Notes: generated by a model from the sequence alone, not told the origin. Shown: positions 51,015 through 63,190, numbered from the stretch's first letter. The stretch is DNA of 64,000 bases from Streptacidiphilus sp. ASG 303 (GCF_020991365.1 NZ_JAJLRA010000002.1:248001-312000), one strand, 5' to 3'. Program-made: numbers and translations.

Positions 51015-51734
51015 GTGACCGAACGGCTGCCGCTCTTCCCGCTGGGCTCGGTGCTCTTCCCCGGCCTGGTGCTCCCCCTCCACGTCTTCGAGGAGCGCTA
51101 CCGCCGCCTGGTCGCCGACCTGGAGGCGCAGCCGGAGGACGTGCCGCGGCGCTTCGGGGTGGTGGCGATCCGCGACGGGCAGGAGGTCGCCCCGGTGCGG
51201 GACACCGACGAGCCAGCGGGGGCGGCGGACGGCTTCGGGCCCGACCCGGTGCGGGCGCTGCACACGGTGGGCTGCGTCGCCGAGGTCGCCTCGGCGCAGG
51301 CCCGGCCCGACGGCCGCTACGAGCTCATCGCCACCGGCACCACCCGCTTCCGGCTGCTGTCCGTCGACGCCTCCGGCCCCTACCTGGTCGGCGAGGTCGA
51401 GGAGCTGCCCGAGACCGAGGGCCCCGGGGCGGGCGCGCTGGCCGCCGGGGTGGTGCAGGCGTTCCGCCGGTACCAGAAGCGGCTGGCCGGGGCGCGGGAG
51501 AGCACCCTGGCCGCCGAGCAGGAGCTGCCCGACGACCCCCGGGTGCTCTCCTACCTGGTGGCGGCGGCCTCGGTGCTGGAGGTCGCCGACCGGCAGCGGC
51601 TGCTCGCGGCGGCCGACACCACGGAGCGGCTGGCCGTCGAGCTGGAGCTGCTGCGCCGTGAGACGGCGGTGCTCTCCCGGCTGCCGTCGCTGCCCGCCTG
51701 GGAGCTGACCCGGGCGGCGGTCAACCCCAACTGA
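51015..51734 (+). CDS. Lon N-terminal (substrate-binding) domain protein
   Basis: A 239-aa stand-alone relative of the Lon protease N domain, without ATPase or protease parts. It opens [26 protein letters not shown] (quoted: [20 protein letters not shown]), the hallmark of LAN/Lon_substr_bdg proteins. It continues with [31 protein letters not shown] and a C-terminal helical part with [14 protein letters not shown]. It may bind unfolded or damaged proteins, but no partner is known. GTG 51015 has no Shine-Dalgarno and follows a TACGCT box. The YbaK gene lies 53 bp downstream. Confidence 0.9.
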   Translation: MTERLPLFPLGSVLFPGLVLPLHVFEERYRRLVADLEAQPEDVPRRFGVVAIRDGQEVAPVRDTDEPAGAADGFGPDPVRALHTVGCVAEVASAQARPDGRYELIATGTTRFRLLSVDASGPYLVGEVEELPETEGPGAGALAAGVVQAFRRYQKRLAGARESTLAAEQELPDDPRVLSYLVAAASVLEVADRQRLLAAADTTERLAVELELLRRETAVLSRLPSLPAWELTRAAVNPN

Positions 51735-51787
51735 GCGGGCGGCCCCGGGCGAACGGCCGGCGGCAGGCAGCCGGCCACCGAGGAGGC

Positions 51788-52297
51788 ATGGCGCAGGTGG
51801 GCGCGAGGAAGAAGGGCACGGGCGGACGGGGCACCCCGGCCACGGTGGCGCTGGAGGCCGCGGGAGTGCCCTTCACGGTGCACGCGTACGTCCACGACCC
51901 GGCGGCCGCCTCGTACGGCGGGGAGGCGGCGGAGGCGCTGGGCACGGCGCCGGAACGGGTCCTCAAGACCCTCGTCGCCGAGGTCGACGGGGCACTGGCG
52001 GTGGGGGTGGTCCCGGTGGCCGGACAGCTGGACCTCAAGGCCCTGGCGGCCGCGCTGGGCGGCCGGCGCGCGGCGATGGCCGACCCGGCGGCGGCCGAGC
52101 GGGCCACCGGGTACGTCCGCGGCGGCATCTCCCCGCTGGGCCAGCGCCGCCGGCTGCCCACCGTGGTGGACGCCGGCGCGCTGGGGCACGCCACGGTCTA
52201 CGTCTCGGCGGGCCGCCGGGGCCTGGAGGTCGAACTGGCGCCGCAGGACCTGGTCTCCCTCACCGGCGCGGTCACCGCGCCCATCGGCCGGGCCTGA
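51788..52297 (+). CDS. ybaK: Cys-tRNA(Pro)/Cys-tRNA(Cys) deacylase, YbaK type
   Basis: A 169-aa trans-editing enzyme that hydrolyses cysteine misloaded onto tRNA-Pro. It shows the YbaK pattern: PATVALEAAGVPFTVHAYVHD, then the catalytic-lysine motif RVLKTLVAEV (K60), ALAVGVVPVAGQLDLKALA, ATGYVRGGISPLGQRRRLPT and the final GRRGLEVELAPQDLV (the longer segments are quoted in part). GGAGG precedes ATG 51788. The spacing suggests cotranscription with the Lon-N gene; both would serve protein quality control. Confidence 0.92.
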   Translation: MAQVGARKKGTGGRGTPATVALEAAGVPFTVHAYVHDPAAASYGGEAAEALGTAPERVLKTLVAEVDGALAVGVVPVAGQLDLKALAAALGGRRAAMADPAAAERATGYVRGGISPLGQRRRLPTVVDAGALGHATVYVSAGRRGLEVELAPQDLVSLTGAVTAPIGRA

Positions 52298-52391
52298 CCC
52301 CGGCCGCCCGGCCGCCGACCGCGGCGCCGGGAACGGCGGGGTGGGCGGGAACGGCGGGGTCGGCGGGGGCGCGGGGACGACGGCGGGCGGC

Positions 52392-53261
52392 TCAGTGCTC
52401 CGCGGCCGGGAGCGGCGGCTGCGGCGGCTGGGGGGACTGCGGGACGCCGTGCCAGTACGGTCCGGGCTGCGGCTCGCGGCGCCCGAAGGCCGCGGTCAGC
52501 CCCAGCAGCACCACCATGGCCGTCATCGGCCACACCAGCAGGGCGCCCTTGGCCCCGAGCTGCAGCGCCGCGTCGAAGACCCTGCCCTCCCCCACCTGGC
52601 GGGCGTGGGCGACCATGTCGCTCGTCGGTCCCAGGGCGATGCCGAGCCGCCAGGCCGCGACCGCGCCGAGCAGGCCGCCCAGCGCGAGGCCGACGGCGAC
52701 GGCGACACCGCCGCCGCGGCGGCGGGTGAGCAGGAAGGCGGTGAGGGCGCAGAGCGCCCCCGCACCCAGTCCCAGCAGGGCGAAGACACCGTCGGCGGCG
52801 GCTCGCTGCTCCCCCTCGGGGTCCTTGAGGTAGACGGCCCTGGTGTCGGCGTACAGCGGCACGCGGGGGGCGAGCCAGAGCCAGAGCAGCCCCACGGCCA
52901 GTCCGGCGAGGAGGCTGCCCGCGGCGGCCAGCGCGCCGACCCGGACCTCCGCACCGGGGTTGCGCGGCGGCTGCTCGGCCGGGGGCACGGAGGGGAGGCC
53001 GGGCTGCCCGTACCCGTACCCGTGGGCGGCCGCGGGCGGCTGCGGACCGGGGTGGGCGGCCGCGGGCGGCTGCGGACCGGGGTGGGCGGCCGCGGGCGGC
53101 TGCGGACCGGGGTGGGCGGCCCCGGACGGCGGGGTCCACTGCGCCGGGTCCCCCGGGGTCCGGGGCCCCTGCCCCGGGGCTCCGGCGGGCTGCGGGGCCG
53201 GCGGCTCCGTGCCGGGGGCGGTGGGGCGGCCGGGACCCGGAGGGGTGTTCGGTGCGGTCAC
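52392..53261 (-). CDS. Proline-rich membrane protein with AHPGPQPPA repeats
   Basis: A 289-aa protein. A Pro/Gly/Gln-rich cytoplasmic N-terminus (residues 1-100) includes three copies of a 10-residue AAHPGPQPPA unit, followed by four membrane helices (about 108-128, 158-178, 184-204 and 243-265). The loop between helices 1 and 2 has PLYADTRAVYLKDPEGEQRA, which reminds me of DUF2567 proteins, though that is uncertain. GTG 53261 has no Shine-Dalgarno; GACGAT ends six bases upstream. It follows the ABC permease by 92 bp on the same strand. Confidence 0.65.
   Translation of the reverse strand: MTAPNTPPGPGRPTAPGTEPPAPQPAGAPGQGPRTPGDPAQWTPPSGAAHPGPQPPAAAHPGPQPPAAAHPGPQPPAAAHGYGYGQPGLPSVPPAEQPPRNPGAEVRVGALAAAGSLLAGLAVGLLWLWLAPRVPLYADTRAVYLKDPEGEQRAAADGVFALLGLGAGALCALTAFLLTRRRGGGVAVAVGLALGGLLGAVAAWRLGIALGPTSDMVAHARQVGEGRVFDAALQLGAKGALLVWPMTAMVVLLGLTAAFGRREPQPGPYWHGVPQSPQPPQPPLPAAEH
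53022..53111. repeat. 30-bp in-frame tandem repeat
   Basis: Three perfect 30-bp copies (53022-53051, 53052-53081, 53082-53111) inside the proline-rich membrane protein gene. They keep frame and encode AAHPGPQPPA-type decapeptides. Confidence 0.92.
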
Positions 53262-53353
53262 CGGCCCATCGTCCCACGCCGGGCGGCGGCGCGGGTCCCC
53301 AGGTCGCCCCGCGGCCGGCCGGGGGCCCGCCCGGCCGGCCGCGGGGGCGCGGC

Positions 53354-54175
53354 TCAGCGGCCGGAGACGGCCGCCCGGCGGTAGGCCCGGGTGGCGGCGG
53401 TGAGCGAGAGCAGGCCGACGGCCGCGCACACCGCGAGGTCGGCGCCGACGGCGGCCCAGTCCGGTGCGGCGTCGAAGGTGCGGGCGAAGGCCTCCACGCC
53501 GTACGTGGAGGGCAGCAGGTCGCGCAGCAGGCGGACCGCCTCCGGCATCCGGGAGGCCGGGAGCACGCCCAGCAGCAGCGCGGCGGACATGCCGAGCTGC
53601 CCCAGCAGGGTCGCGATCTCCTGGCGGGGGGCCAGCAGGCCGCAGACGGCGCCGAGGCCGGAGAGCGCGGCCCCGGCGAGCGGCACGACCGCGAGCAGGA
53701 TCCACAGGTGGGCCCAGGGCAGGCCGAACAGGCCGGCGCCGACCGCCGCGGTGACGAGCGTGCCGGGCAGCGTGAAGGAGGCGTACGCGCCGGCCGCGCC
53801 GAGCACCACGGCGGCCGGCGGCACCGGCAGCGTGGCGTAGTGGTCGAGGCCGCCGGTGGCGCGCAGCCGCCCGAAGTACTGGGCGAGCAGGTTGAGCGCG
53901 ACGAAGGCGACGACGAGGACGCTGGAGCCGGCGACGACGGCGCGGGCCGAGTCGTTGCCGCCGGAGTCGACGACGCCGCGCATCATGACGAGGATGCCCA
54001 GCGACTGGAAGGTCGCCACGAAGAGGAGCGGCATCCGGGCGACCCGCGCGCGGGAGAGCTGGGCGCGGTAGACGGCGGCCAGGGCGGGCAGCAGCCGGGC
54101 GGCGGGCGCCAGCGGCGCGGGGGCGGGCCGCCCGGGTGTGGCGGCGGGCGCGGTGGCCTCGGCGGACGCGGTCAC
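53354..54175 (-). CDS. ABC-2 type transporter permease
   Basis: A 273-aa permease with six hydrophobic helices. Typical ABC-2 features are the N-terminal AAVYRAQLSRARVARMPLLF, a middle region with FGRLRATGGLDHYATLPVPPA, and a C-terminal LLRDLLPSTYGVEAFARTFD. It probably exports a small molecule or lipid, or confers drug resistance; the substrate is unknown. GTG 54175 overlaps the ATPase stop (GTGA), so both subunits are made together. Confidence 0.88.
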   Translation of the reverse strand: MTASAEATAPAATPGRPAPAPLAPAARLLPALAAVYRAQLSRARVARMPLLFVATFQSLGILVMMRGVVDSGGNDSARAVVAGSSVLVVAFVALNLLAQYFGRLRATGGLDHYATLPVPPAAVVLGAAGAYASFTLPGTLVTAAVGAGLFGLPWAHLWILLAVVPLAGAALSGLGAVCGLLAPRQEIATLLGQLGMSAALLLGVLPASRMPEAVRLLRDLLPSTYGVEAFARTFDAAPDWAAVGADLAVCAAVGLLSLTAATRAYRRAAVSGR

Positions 54176-55221
54176 CCGGCCTGCCCTCCTTCGCGGTCGG
54201 CCCCCTGTGCGGCGCCCAGGTCGAGGTAGGCGTCCTCCAGGGTGGGCGTGGCGAGGGTGAAGTCGTCGAGCGCGGCGAAGGCCGGCCCGGAGGTGACGGC
54301 GGCGACCAGCTCCCTGGCCTCCTCGGGGGTGGTGCGCAGGGTCCAGCGGCGGCCGGAGACCCGGGCGCGCCCGGCGGCGGCGGCCAGGACGGGCACGTCC
54401 GGCGGGGCGTCGGTGCGCCACACCAGCTCCAGCCGGACGCGGCCGTCGACCAGGGCCTTGAGCCGCCCGGGGGTGTCGCAGGCGAGGACGCGGCCGCCGT
54501 GGACGACGGCGACCCGGTCGAGGACGGTCTCGGCCTCGATGACGTTGTGGGTGACGAGCAGGACGGTGGTGCCGTGCTCGGCGCGGCGGCGGTCCACGGC
54601 GGCCCAGACGGCGCGGCGGGCGACGGGGTCCATGCCGGTGGTGGGCTCGTCCAGGACCAGCAGGGGCCGCTCGCCGACGAGGGCGGCCCCGAAGCAGGCC
54701 AGGCGGCGCTGGCCTCCCGAGAGGCGGCCGACGGGGCGGTCGGCGAGCGGTTCGAGGCCGAGCTCGGCGAGGACGGCGTCGCGTTCGGCGCGGGCGCGCC
54801 GGGCGGGCAGGCCGCGCAGCCGTCCGGTGGTCTCGGCGGCGAGGGCGACGGTCAGCTCGTCGAGCGCGGTGGACTCCTGGCCGAGGTAGCCGAGGAGGCG
54901 CGGCGCCCGCTCCGGGTGGCGCACCAGGTCGTGGCCGAGGACGTCGATGCTGCCCTCGTCGGGCCGCAGCAGGCCGGTGAGCTGCCGCACCAGGGTGGAC
55001 TTGCCCGCGCCGTTGGGGCCGAGCAGGCCGAAGACCTCGCCGCGGCGGACGTCGAGGGAGATCCCGTCGTTGGCCCGCACCTCGGCGGCCTTCGCGCCGC
55101 GCCCGGTGCGGTAGGTCTTCACCAGGCCGCGCACGGTGCAGCACGGCCCGGCGGCGGCCGGATCGGACGCCTGCGGTGCCTGCGGCGCCCGCGGCGCCTG
55201 CTGAGGAGTCTGCGTGCTCAC
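54172..55221 (-). CDS. ABC transporter ATP-binding protein (exporter, DrrA type)
   Basis: A 349-aa ATPase. Walker A is GPNGAGKST, the Q-loop is in LLGYLGQEST, the signature LSGGQRRLACFGAAL, Walker B LLVLDEPTTGMDP and the H-loop LLVTHNV. A C-terminal domain (about residues 245-340) resembles that of DrrA-type exporters (LEDAYLDL). The N-terminus has an APQAPQA-type low-complexity stretch. GTG 55221 lacks an obvious ribosome site. It couples to the permease gene. Confidence 0.9.
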   Translation of the reverse strand: MSTQTPQQAPRAPQAPQASDPAAAGPCCTVRGLVKTYRTGRGAKAAEVRANDGISLDVRRGEVFGLLGPNGAGKSTLVRQLTGLLRPDEGSIDVLGHDLVRHPERAPRLLGYLGQESTALDELTVALAAETTGRLRGLPARRARAERDAVLAELGLEPLADRPVGRLSGGQRRLACFGAALVGERPLLVLDEPTTGMDPVARRAVWAAVDRRRAEHGTTVLLVTHNVIEAETVLDRVAVVHGGRVLACDTPGRLKALVDGRVRLELVWRTDAPPDVPVLAAAAGRARVSGRRWTLRTTPEEARELVAAVTSGPAFAALDDFTLATPTLEDAYLDLGAAQGADREGGQAG

Positions 55222-55329
55222 CCGTCACCGGCCGGGGGGACATGCGTGGTGCCCGTACTCACGGGTCACGACTCTACGCCGGGATCGGGACGGGCCGGGA
55301 CACGGGGCCGGGGCAGGGGCACGGGGCCC

Positions 55330-56547
55330 TCAGTCGTCGACCGAGACCATCTCGCCGCCGGGCACGCGGGCGGCCAGCTCGCGCCAGAAGCCGGCCCGGA
55401 TGGCGTAGCGGTCGTGCTCGTCGATCTGGTCGTCCTTGTGGGCGAGGAGGCCGAAACGGGCGGCGTAGCGCAGCAGCTCGCCGTCGACGCGGTGCGGGAT
55501 CCGCGGGTAGTCGGACCACAGGACGGTGAGGCGTTCGAGGTCGCCGAGGCGGTCGGTCCAGCGGCGGGCGAAGACCTGGCCGACCTCGTGCGGGTCGCCG
55601 CCGACGGTGGTGATGTCCTCCTCGCGGTCGGCCCAGCGCTGCTCGGCGGTGGTGACCTGGGCGAGGGTGGGCAGGGCGTCGCCGGGCGTGGGGGCCTCGC
55701 CGCCCCGCTCGACCCAGCCCCGGTCGGAGGACCAGCGCAGGACGGCGGCGTGGGGCTGCCGGTCGGCCGCGGCGGCGGCCTGCTGGCCGGCGGCGGTGCG
55801 GCCGGCCAGTCCGGCGAGGTCCTTGGGGGTGGGCACGGCCCGGTGGGCGGCGGCGGGCGCGGGGCGCTCGGCGGGGCGGGGCCGGGCGGCCTCGCCCTCG
55901 GCGGCGGCGGCCGGGGCGGCGGACTGCCGGCCGGGCGGGGCGGAGAGGATCTCGGCGATCTCGGGGCTGGGCACCGGGGGCCGGCAGGCGGCGGCCGCCT
56001 CGCGGACGCGGACCCACCGGGTGATCCACTCGCGGTCGAGGACCCGGCGCTCGTCGGCCTCGGCGACGAGGTCCTCGGACTGGTTGAAGTCGCCGTCGGC
56101 GGCCTGGACGGCCCACAGGTGGACGGCGACGCCGTGCTCCTTGGCCGCGGTCATGCCGGGCAGCAGGTCGCCGTCGCCGGTGACGAGGACGACGTCGGCG
56201 CAGGCGCGGTTGCGGGCGAGCTCGGACAGCTCGGCGTGCATGGCGGCGTCGACGCCCTTCTGCACCCAGCGGCCCTCGGCCCTGGTCAGGGCGCCGAGGC
56301 GGACGGTGACGCGGGGCATGACCCGCAGGCGGCGGTGCTCGGGCATGGGGCGGCGGTCGGGGGCCGCGTCGAACCAGTAGATGCGGAGCAGCGGCAGGCC
56401 GGTCTCGGCCTCGGCGCGCTCGCGGAGCGAGCCGATGAGGTCGGTGTGGTCGACGGCGATGCGGGAGCGGGCGGGCTCCCCGGCGAGCAGGCTGGCGGCG
56501 GCGCCGAGCAGGTACCCGGCGTCCACGAGGACGACGCAGCGGTCCAC
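55330..56547 (-). CDS. NYN-domain (LabA/PIN-like) predicted ribonuclease
   Basis: A 405-aa protein. The N-terminal NYN domain (about residues 1-170) has the acidic metal-binding residues in CVVLVDAGYLLGAA, RIYWFDAAPD, KGVDAAMHAELSELA and ADVVLVTGDGDLLPGM, the PIN-like nuclease pattern. An Ala/Pro-rich linker (about 215-260) precedes a C-terminal domain with RRWTDRLGDLERLTVLWSDY and RYAARFGLLAHKDDQIDEHD, which I do not recognise. GTG 56547 has AGAGG nine bases upstream; GTG 56553 is possible. The RNA target is unknown. Confidence 0.85.
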   Translation of the reverse strand: MDRCVVLVDAGYLLGAAASLLAGEPARSRIAVDHTDLIGSLRERAEAETGLPLLRIYWFDAAPDRRPMPEHRRLRVMPRVTVRLGALTRAEGRWVQKGVDAAMHAELSELARNRACADVVLVTGDGDLLPGMTAAKEHGVAVHLWAVQAADGDFNQSEDLVAEADERRVLDREWITRWVRVREAAAACRPPVPSPEIAEILSAPPGRQSAAPAAAAEGEAARPRPAERPAPAAAHRAVPTPKDLAGLAGRTAAGQQAAAAADRQPHAAVLRWSSDRGWVERGGEAPTPGDALPTLAQVTTAEQRWADREEDITTVGGDPHEVGQVFARRWTDRLGDLERLTVLWSDYPRIPHRVDGELLRYAARFGLLAHKDDQIDEHDRYAIRAGFWRELAARVPGGEMVSVDD

Positions 56548-56986
56548 TTCCACACCTCTTCCCGAGGGGCCCGGCCGCGTACGACGCGGGGGGCCGCCCA
56601 CCGTTCAGATGTCCATACCCGGCGGCCGGGCGGCGAACCGCTGTGAAGGATCTTGATTCACCCGGTCACGCCCCGGGGGCGGCCGTTCGATGATCTTGTC
56701 ACTGCGGGGCGCCCGCACCCGCCGGGGTCGTGTGCGCGCCGTGTGGGGATTCTCTGGAGGTGCCGGCGCACCGGGTCCCCGCACCCTGCGGGCAGCACTC
56801 CGGCGGCGGGCGGCGCCGCCGGCGGCGTCCGGACCCCCGGGCACGGCACGCCGCACGCGGTGCGGGCGCCGCACCCCTGCCAGGGGTGCGGCGCCCGCGC
56901 CGCCGGGCCGGTCAGGCCGGACCGGTCAGGTCAGGGCGGGCCGGTCAGGTCGGGCCGGTCAGGTCGGGCCGGCCAGGCCGACCCGG
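56548..56986. other. Intergenic region between the NYN gene and dnaE
   Basis: A 439-bp gap between two minus-strand genes. It contains a GTGAA-N9-TTCAC dyad (56643-56661), the dnaE terminator (56862-56898) and GGGCCGGTCAGGTC-type repeats running to the dnaE stop. Open frames here look noncoding. Confidence 0.55.
56862..56898 (-). terminator. Terminator after dnaE
   Basis: Perfect 18-bp arms (56862-56879 and 56881-56898), about 90 bases beyond the dnaE stop; the inner pairs open as the loop. Confidence 0.85.

Positions 56987-56989
<3 letters not shown>
56905..56989. repeat. GGGCCGGTCAGGTC-type tandem repeats after dnaE
   Basis: About six imperfect 14-16-bp units, the last overlapping the dnaE stop codon. 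Confidence 0.7.
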
Positions 56990-60529
<3,540 letters not shown>

Positions 60530-60975
60530 GGCAGGGGCCTCCGGGGGCTCGCAGGCGGTCGGGCGGGCGGTGGACGCGCGGGGTGACGGCCGGGCACGCA
60601 GCGTGTGCGGCGGGGCCGGAAACACGTGAGGCCCGGACCGTCACGGCCCGGACCACGTCTCACACGTTCACGGGAGCCGAGTCTATCCCCGCCCGCCTCC
60701 CCCGTCTCCCCGGATGCCGTCCGGACACCGCCGGTCCGGGCGGCGGGGGCCCCGGACCTGGGACGCCGCCCCGGGGGCGGGCACAATGTCCGGGCGCGCC
60801 GCCGCGAGGCGCCGCGAGCCGGTCCCCGGCGCCGCGCCGGGAACCGGCGGCCCGGACGGATCGTCCCGCAGTACGGACACCCGTCCCGTACGGATGTCCG
60901 CCCCGGTCGGACGCCCGCGCCGTGCGGACGCCCGCCCCCCGTGCCCGTCGCACCCCTTGTGGAGGTACCCCCGCC
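60530..60975. other. Divergent promoter region of dnaE and the DUF2252 gene
   Basis: A 446-bp gap. Seen: a TAGACT -10-like element for dnaE (60680-60685, minus strand), a near-perfect 15-bp inverted repeat (60818-60832 with 60834-60848), and four imperfect 16-18-bp direct repeats (about 60868-60937) with the words TACGGACACCC, TACGGATGTCC and GCGGACGCCC. No gene is supported. Confidence 0.55.
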
Positions 60976-62334
60976 ATGGCCGAAGCCCTCAACGCCGCCG
61001 ACCGCGAGCCGGACCGCGCCGAGGCGATCCTGGAGGTGTTCGGCACGGCCTTCGGCGAGCTGCTGGAGAAGGACCCGGCGGCGTTCCGCGTGAAGTTCCG
61101 CAAGATGGCCGCCTCCGCCTTCGCCTTCTACCGCGGCACCGCCGCCCTCTTCTACGCCGACCTCGACCCCGCCGACGGCGTGCCCTCGCCGTTCGCCGGG
61201 GCCGGCGCCGGCTTCCTCGACGAGCGGACCGGCCGGGTGTGGATCCACGGCGACCTGCACGCCGAGAACTTCGGCACCTACCTCAACGCCGACGGCCGCC
61301 TGGTCTTCAACGTCAACGACTTCGACGAGGCCTACGTCGGCCCGTTCACCTGGGACGTGCAGCGCCTCGCGGCCAGCCTCGCCCTGATCGGGTACGCCAA
61401 GGCGCTGGCCGACGACACCATCTCCGACCTGGTCCGGGCGTACGCCCGCGCCTACCGCGCCCAGATCGCGCTGCTGGCGGGCGGCGGCCAGAAGCCGGGC
61501 GACACCGCCTTCACCCTGGACACCGCCGAGGGCCCGATCCTGGAGGTGCTGCACCGGGCGCGGCTGCAGACCCGGGTCGCGCTGCTGGACGAGCTCACCG
61601 TGATCGACGGCTACGACCGCCGCTTCCGCTCCGGCGGCGGCGCGATCGAGCTCGACGACGCGGTCCGCGCCGAGGTCATGGCCGCCTTCGAGGAGTACGT
61701 GGCCACGCTGCCCCCGGCCTCCCGCACCCGGCCCGACTCGCTGCGCGTCAAGGACGTGGTGGGCCGGCGCGGCGTCGGCATCGGCAGCGCCGGGCTCCCC
61801 TCGTTCAACCTGCTGCTGGAGGGCCACACCGACGCCCTGGAGAACGACGTCGTCATCTACATGAAGCAGGGCCAGACCCCGGCCGTCTCCCGGCACGTCA
61901 CCGACGCCGCCGTCCGGGAGTACTTCCGCCACGAGGGCCACCGCACGGTGATCTCCCAGCGGGCCCTGCAGGCCCACGCCGACCCGTGGCTGGGCCACAC
62001 CGAGATCGGCGGGCTGGGTCAGCTGGTCGCCGAGGTCTCCCCCTACGCGACCGACCTGGACTGGAGCGACCTGGCCGAGCCGGAGGACATCCGCGCCGTG
62101 GTCGAGTACCTGGGCCGGGCCACCGCCACCATGCACGCGGCCGCCGACGAGTCCAGCGGGCAGACCCTGGTGCCGTTCTCGACGGAGCACGCCATCGACG
62201 CGGCGGTCTCCCGCGACGAGGAGGGCTTCGTGGAGGGGCTGGTCGACTTCGCGCACGCGTACGGGGCCCGGGCGCGCACCGACCACCAGATCTTCGTCGA
62301 CCTGTTCCGCAACGGGCGCATCCCGGGGCTGTGA
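60976..62334 (+). CDS. DUF2252-family protein
   Basis: A 452-aa protein of a widespread uncharacterised family. It has kinase-fold hints: VWIHGDLHAENFGTYLNADG resembles the catalytic HGDLHxxN loop of aminoglycoside/choline kinases, and FNVNDFDEAYVGPFTWDVQR the metal-binding acidic motif that follows. Later parts include LRVKDVVGRRGVGIGSAGLPS and VVIYMKQGQTPAVSRH, and the tail IFVDLFRNGRIPGL (longer segments shortened here). No phosphoacceptor is known. ATG 60976 has GGAGG upstream; the 131 open codons before it are low-complexity. Confidence 0.88.
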   Translation: MAEALNAADREPDRAEAILEVFGTAFGELLEKDPAAFRVKFRKMAASAFAFYRGTAALFYADLDPADGVPSPFAGAGAGFLDERTGRVWIHGDLHAENFGTYLNADGRLVFNVNDFDEAYVGPFTWDVQRLAASLALIGYAKALADDTISDLVRAYARAYRAQIALLAGGGQKPGDTAFTLDTAEGPILEVLHRARLQTRVALLDELTVIDGYDRRFRSGGGAIELDDAVRAEVMAAFEEYVATLPPASRTRPDSLRVKDVVGRRGVGIGSAGLPSFNLLLEGHTDALENDVVIYMKQGQTPAVSRHVTDAAVREYFRHEGHRTVISQRALQAHADPWLGHTEIGGLGQLVAEVSPYATDLDWSDLAEPEDIRAVVEYLGRATATMHAAADESSGQTLVPFSTEHAIDAAVSRDEEGFVEGLVDFAHAYGARARTDHQIFVDLFRNGRIPGL

Positions 62335-62367
62335 GCCCGGCCGCGCGGGGCGGCGCGGGCCGCCGGC

Positions 62368-62393
62368 CCCGGGGCGGGACTCACCGCCCCGGG
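62368..62393. terminator. Terminator between convergent genes
   Basis: A 10-bp stem (62368-62377 with 62384-62393). Its 6-nt loop covers the stop codon of the minus-strand membrane protein. Confidence 0.5.
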
Positions 62394-62941
62394 CCGCGCG
62401 GCCCGACCGTCCCGGGCCGCCGGGAGGCGTCCGCCTCCCCGTGTCCCTCCCCCTGCGGCACCTCGCCCAGGAAGATCGGGACCCGGTGCAGCGGCGGGGG
62501 CTCCCCCGGCAGCCCCGCCCGGGACCAGGCCACCCGGAGCGTCATCAGCAGCAGCCTGCGGGCCCGCAGCAGCAGGTAGCCGGCCAGCGGCAGCTCCACC
62601 AGGAGCGCGGAGGCGAGGGCGGCCAGGAAGTCGCGGGAGCCGCGGGCCAGCATCACGTCGAACCAGGCGTCGCAGACCAGCAGCACCGCGGTGGCGACGG
62701 CCAGCGGGATCACCACCTGGCGGCGGCGCCAGGCGGACCAGGCCGTCCCGGCGAGCGCGGCCAGCAGGCCGGCGTCGAAGCCGACCCAGGCGTAGCGCCA
62801 CTGCCGGGCGACGTAGTGCACCGGCAGGGACATCGCGAGGTAGGCGATCCACGGGATCAGCGCGAGGCAGGCCACGACCAGGACCCGCAGGGCGCGGCGG
62901 TGCCTGCGCGCGGCCCCCGGCGGCAGCGGGGCGGCGTCCAT
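62381..62941 (-). CDS. Four-helix membrane protein of unknown function
   Basis: A 186-aa protein with four hydrophobic segments (about residues 18-40, 50-66, 74-92 and 104-122). A basic N-terminus (RRHRRAL) and a polar, Gly/Arg-rich tail (after about 145) should be cytoplasmic. Motifs WIAYLAMSLPVHYVARQWRY (shortened: SLPVHYVARQWRYAW) and CDAWFDVMLARGSRDF are the most distinctive; the latter's Asp/Trp cluster recurs in similar Streptomyces proteins as I recall. ATG 62941 has GACAAT six bases upstream and no ribosome site. It is divergent from phoD. Confidence 0.75.
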   Translation of the reverse strand: MDAAPLPPGAARRHRRALRVLVVACLALIPWIAYLAMSLPVHYVARQWRYAWVGFDAGLLAALAGTAWSAWRRRQVVIPLAVATAVLLVCDAWFDVMLARGSRDFLAALASALLVELPLAGYLLLRARRLLLMTLRVAWSRAGLPGEPPPLHRVPIFLGEVPQGEGHGEADASRRPGTVGPRGPGR

Positions 62942-62997
62942 GGAGCCATTGTCCGTCCGGGCCCCGGGAGCCGCCGCCGGTGGGGCCCGGGCCCGGG

Positions 62998-63109
62998 GCG
63001 AGCGGGGGTGAGCCCGGGGCCCGAGGCGAGCGGGGGTGAGCCCGGGGCCCGGGGCGAGCGGGGGTGAGCCCGGGGCGCGAGGCGAGCGGGGGTGAGCCCG
63101 GGCCCGGGG
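62998..63109. repeat. 28-bp tandem repeat, four copies, before phoD
   Basis: Four 28-bp units (62998-63025, 63026-63053, 63054-63081, 63082-63109) with one to three differences. Each contains GCGAGCGGGGGTGAGCCCGG; degenerate half-units continue to about 63140. It lies in the divergent promoter region of the membrane protein and phoD. Confidence 0.9.
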
Positions 63110-63135
63110 CCCGGGGTGAGCCGGGGTGAGCCCGG

Positions 63136-63153
63136 GGCGAACACCTGACGAAC
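63136..63153 (-). promoter_or_regulatory. PHO-box-like direct repeats upstream of phoD
   Basis: On the minus strand GTTCGTC (63147-63153) and GTTCGCC (63136-63142) stand exactly 11 bases apart. The Streptomyces PhoP direct-repeat unit is GTTCACC at 11-bp steps (matches of 5/7 and 6/7). They lie 51-68 bases before the phoD start, a known PhoP target gene in Streptomyces. Confidence 0.45.
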
Positions 63154-63190
63154 AGTCGGGCGGCGGGTTCCCCGGGCCCGTACCGGCCAG

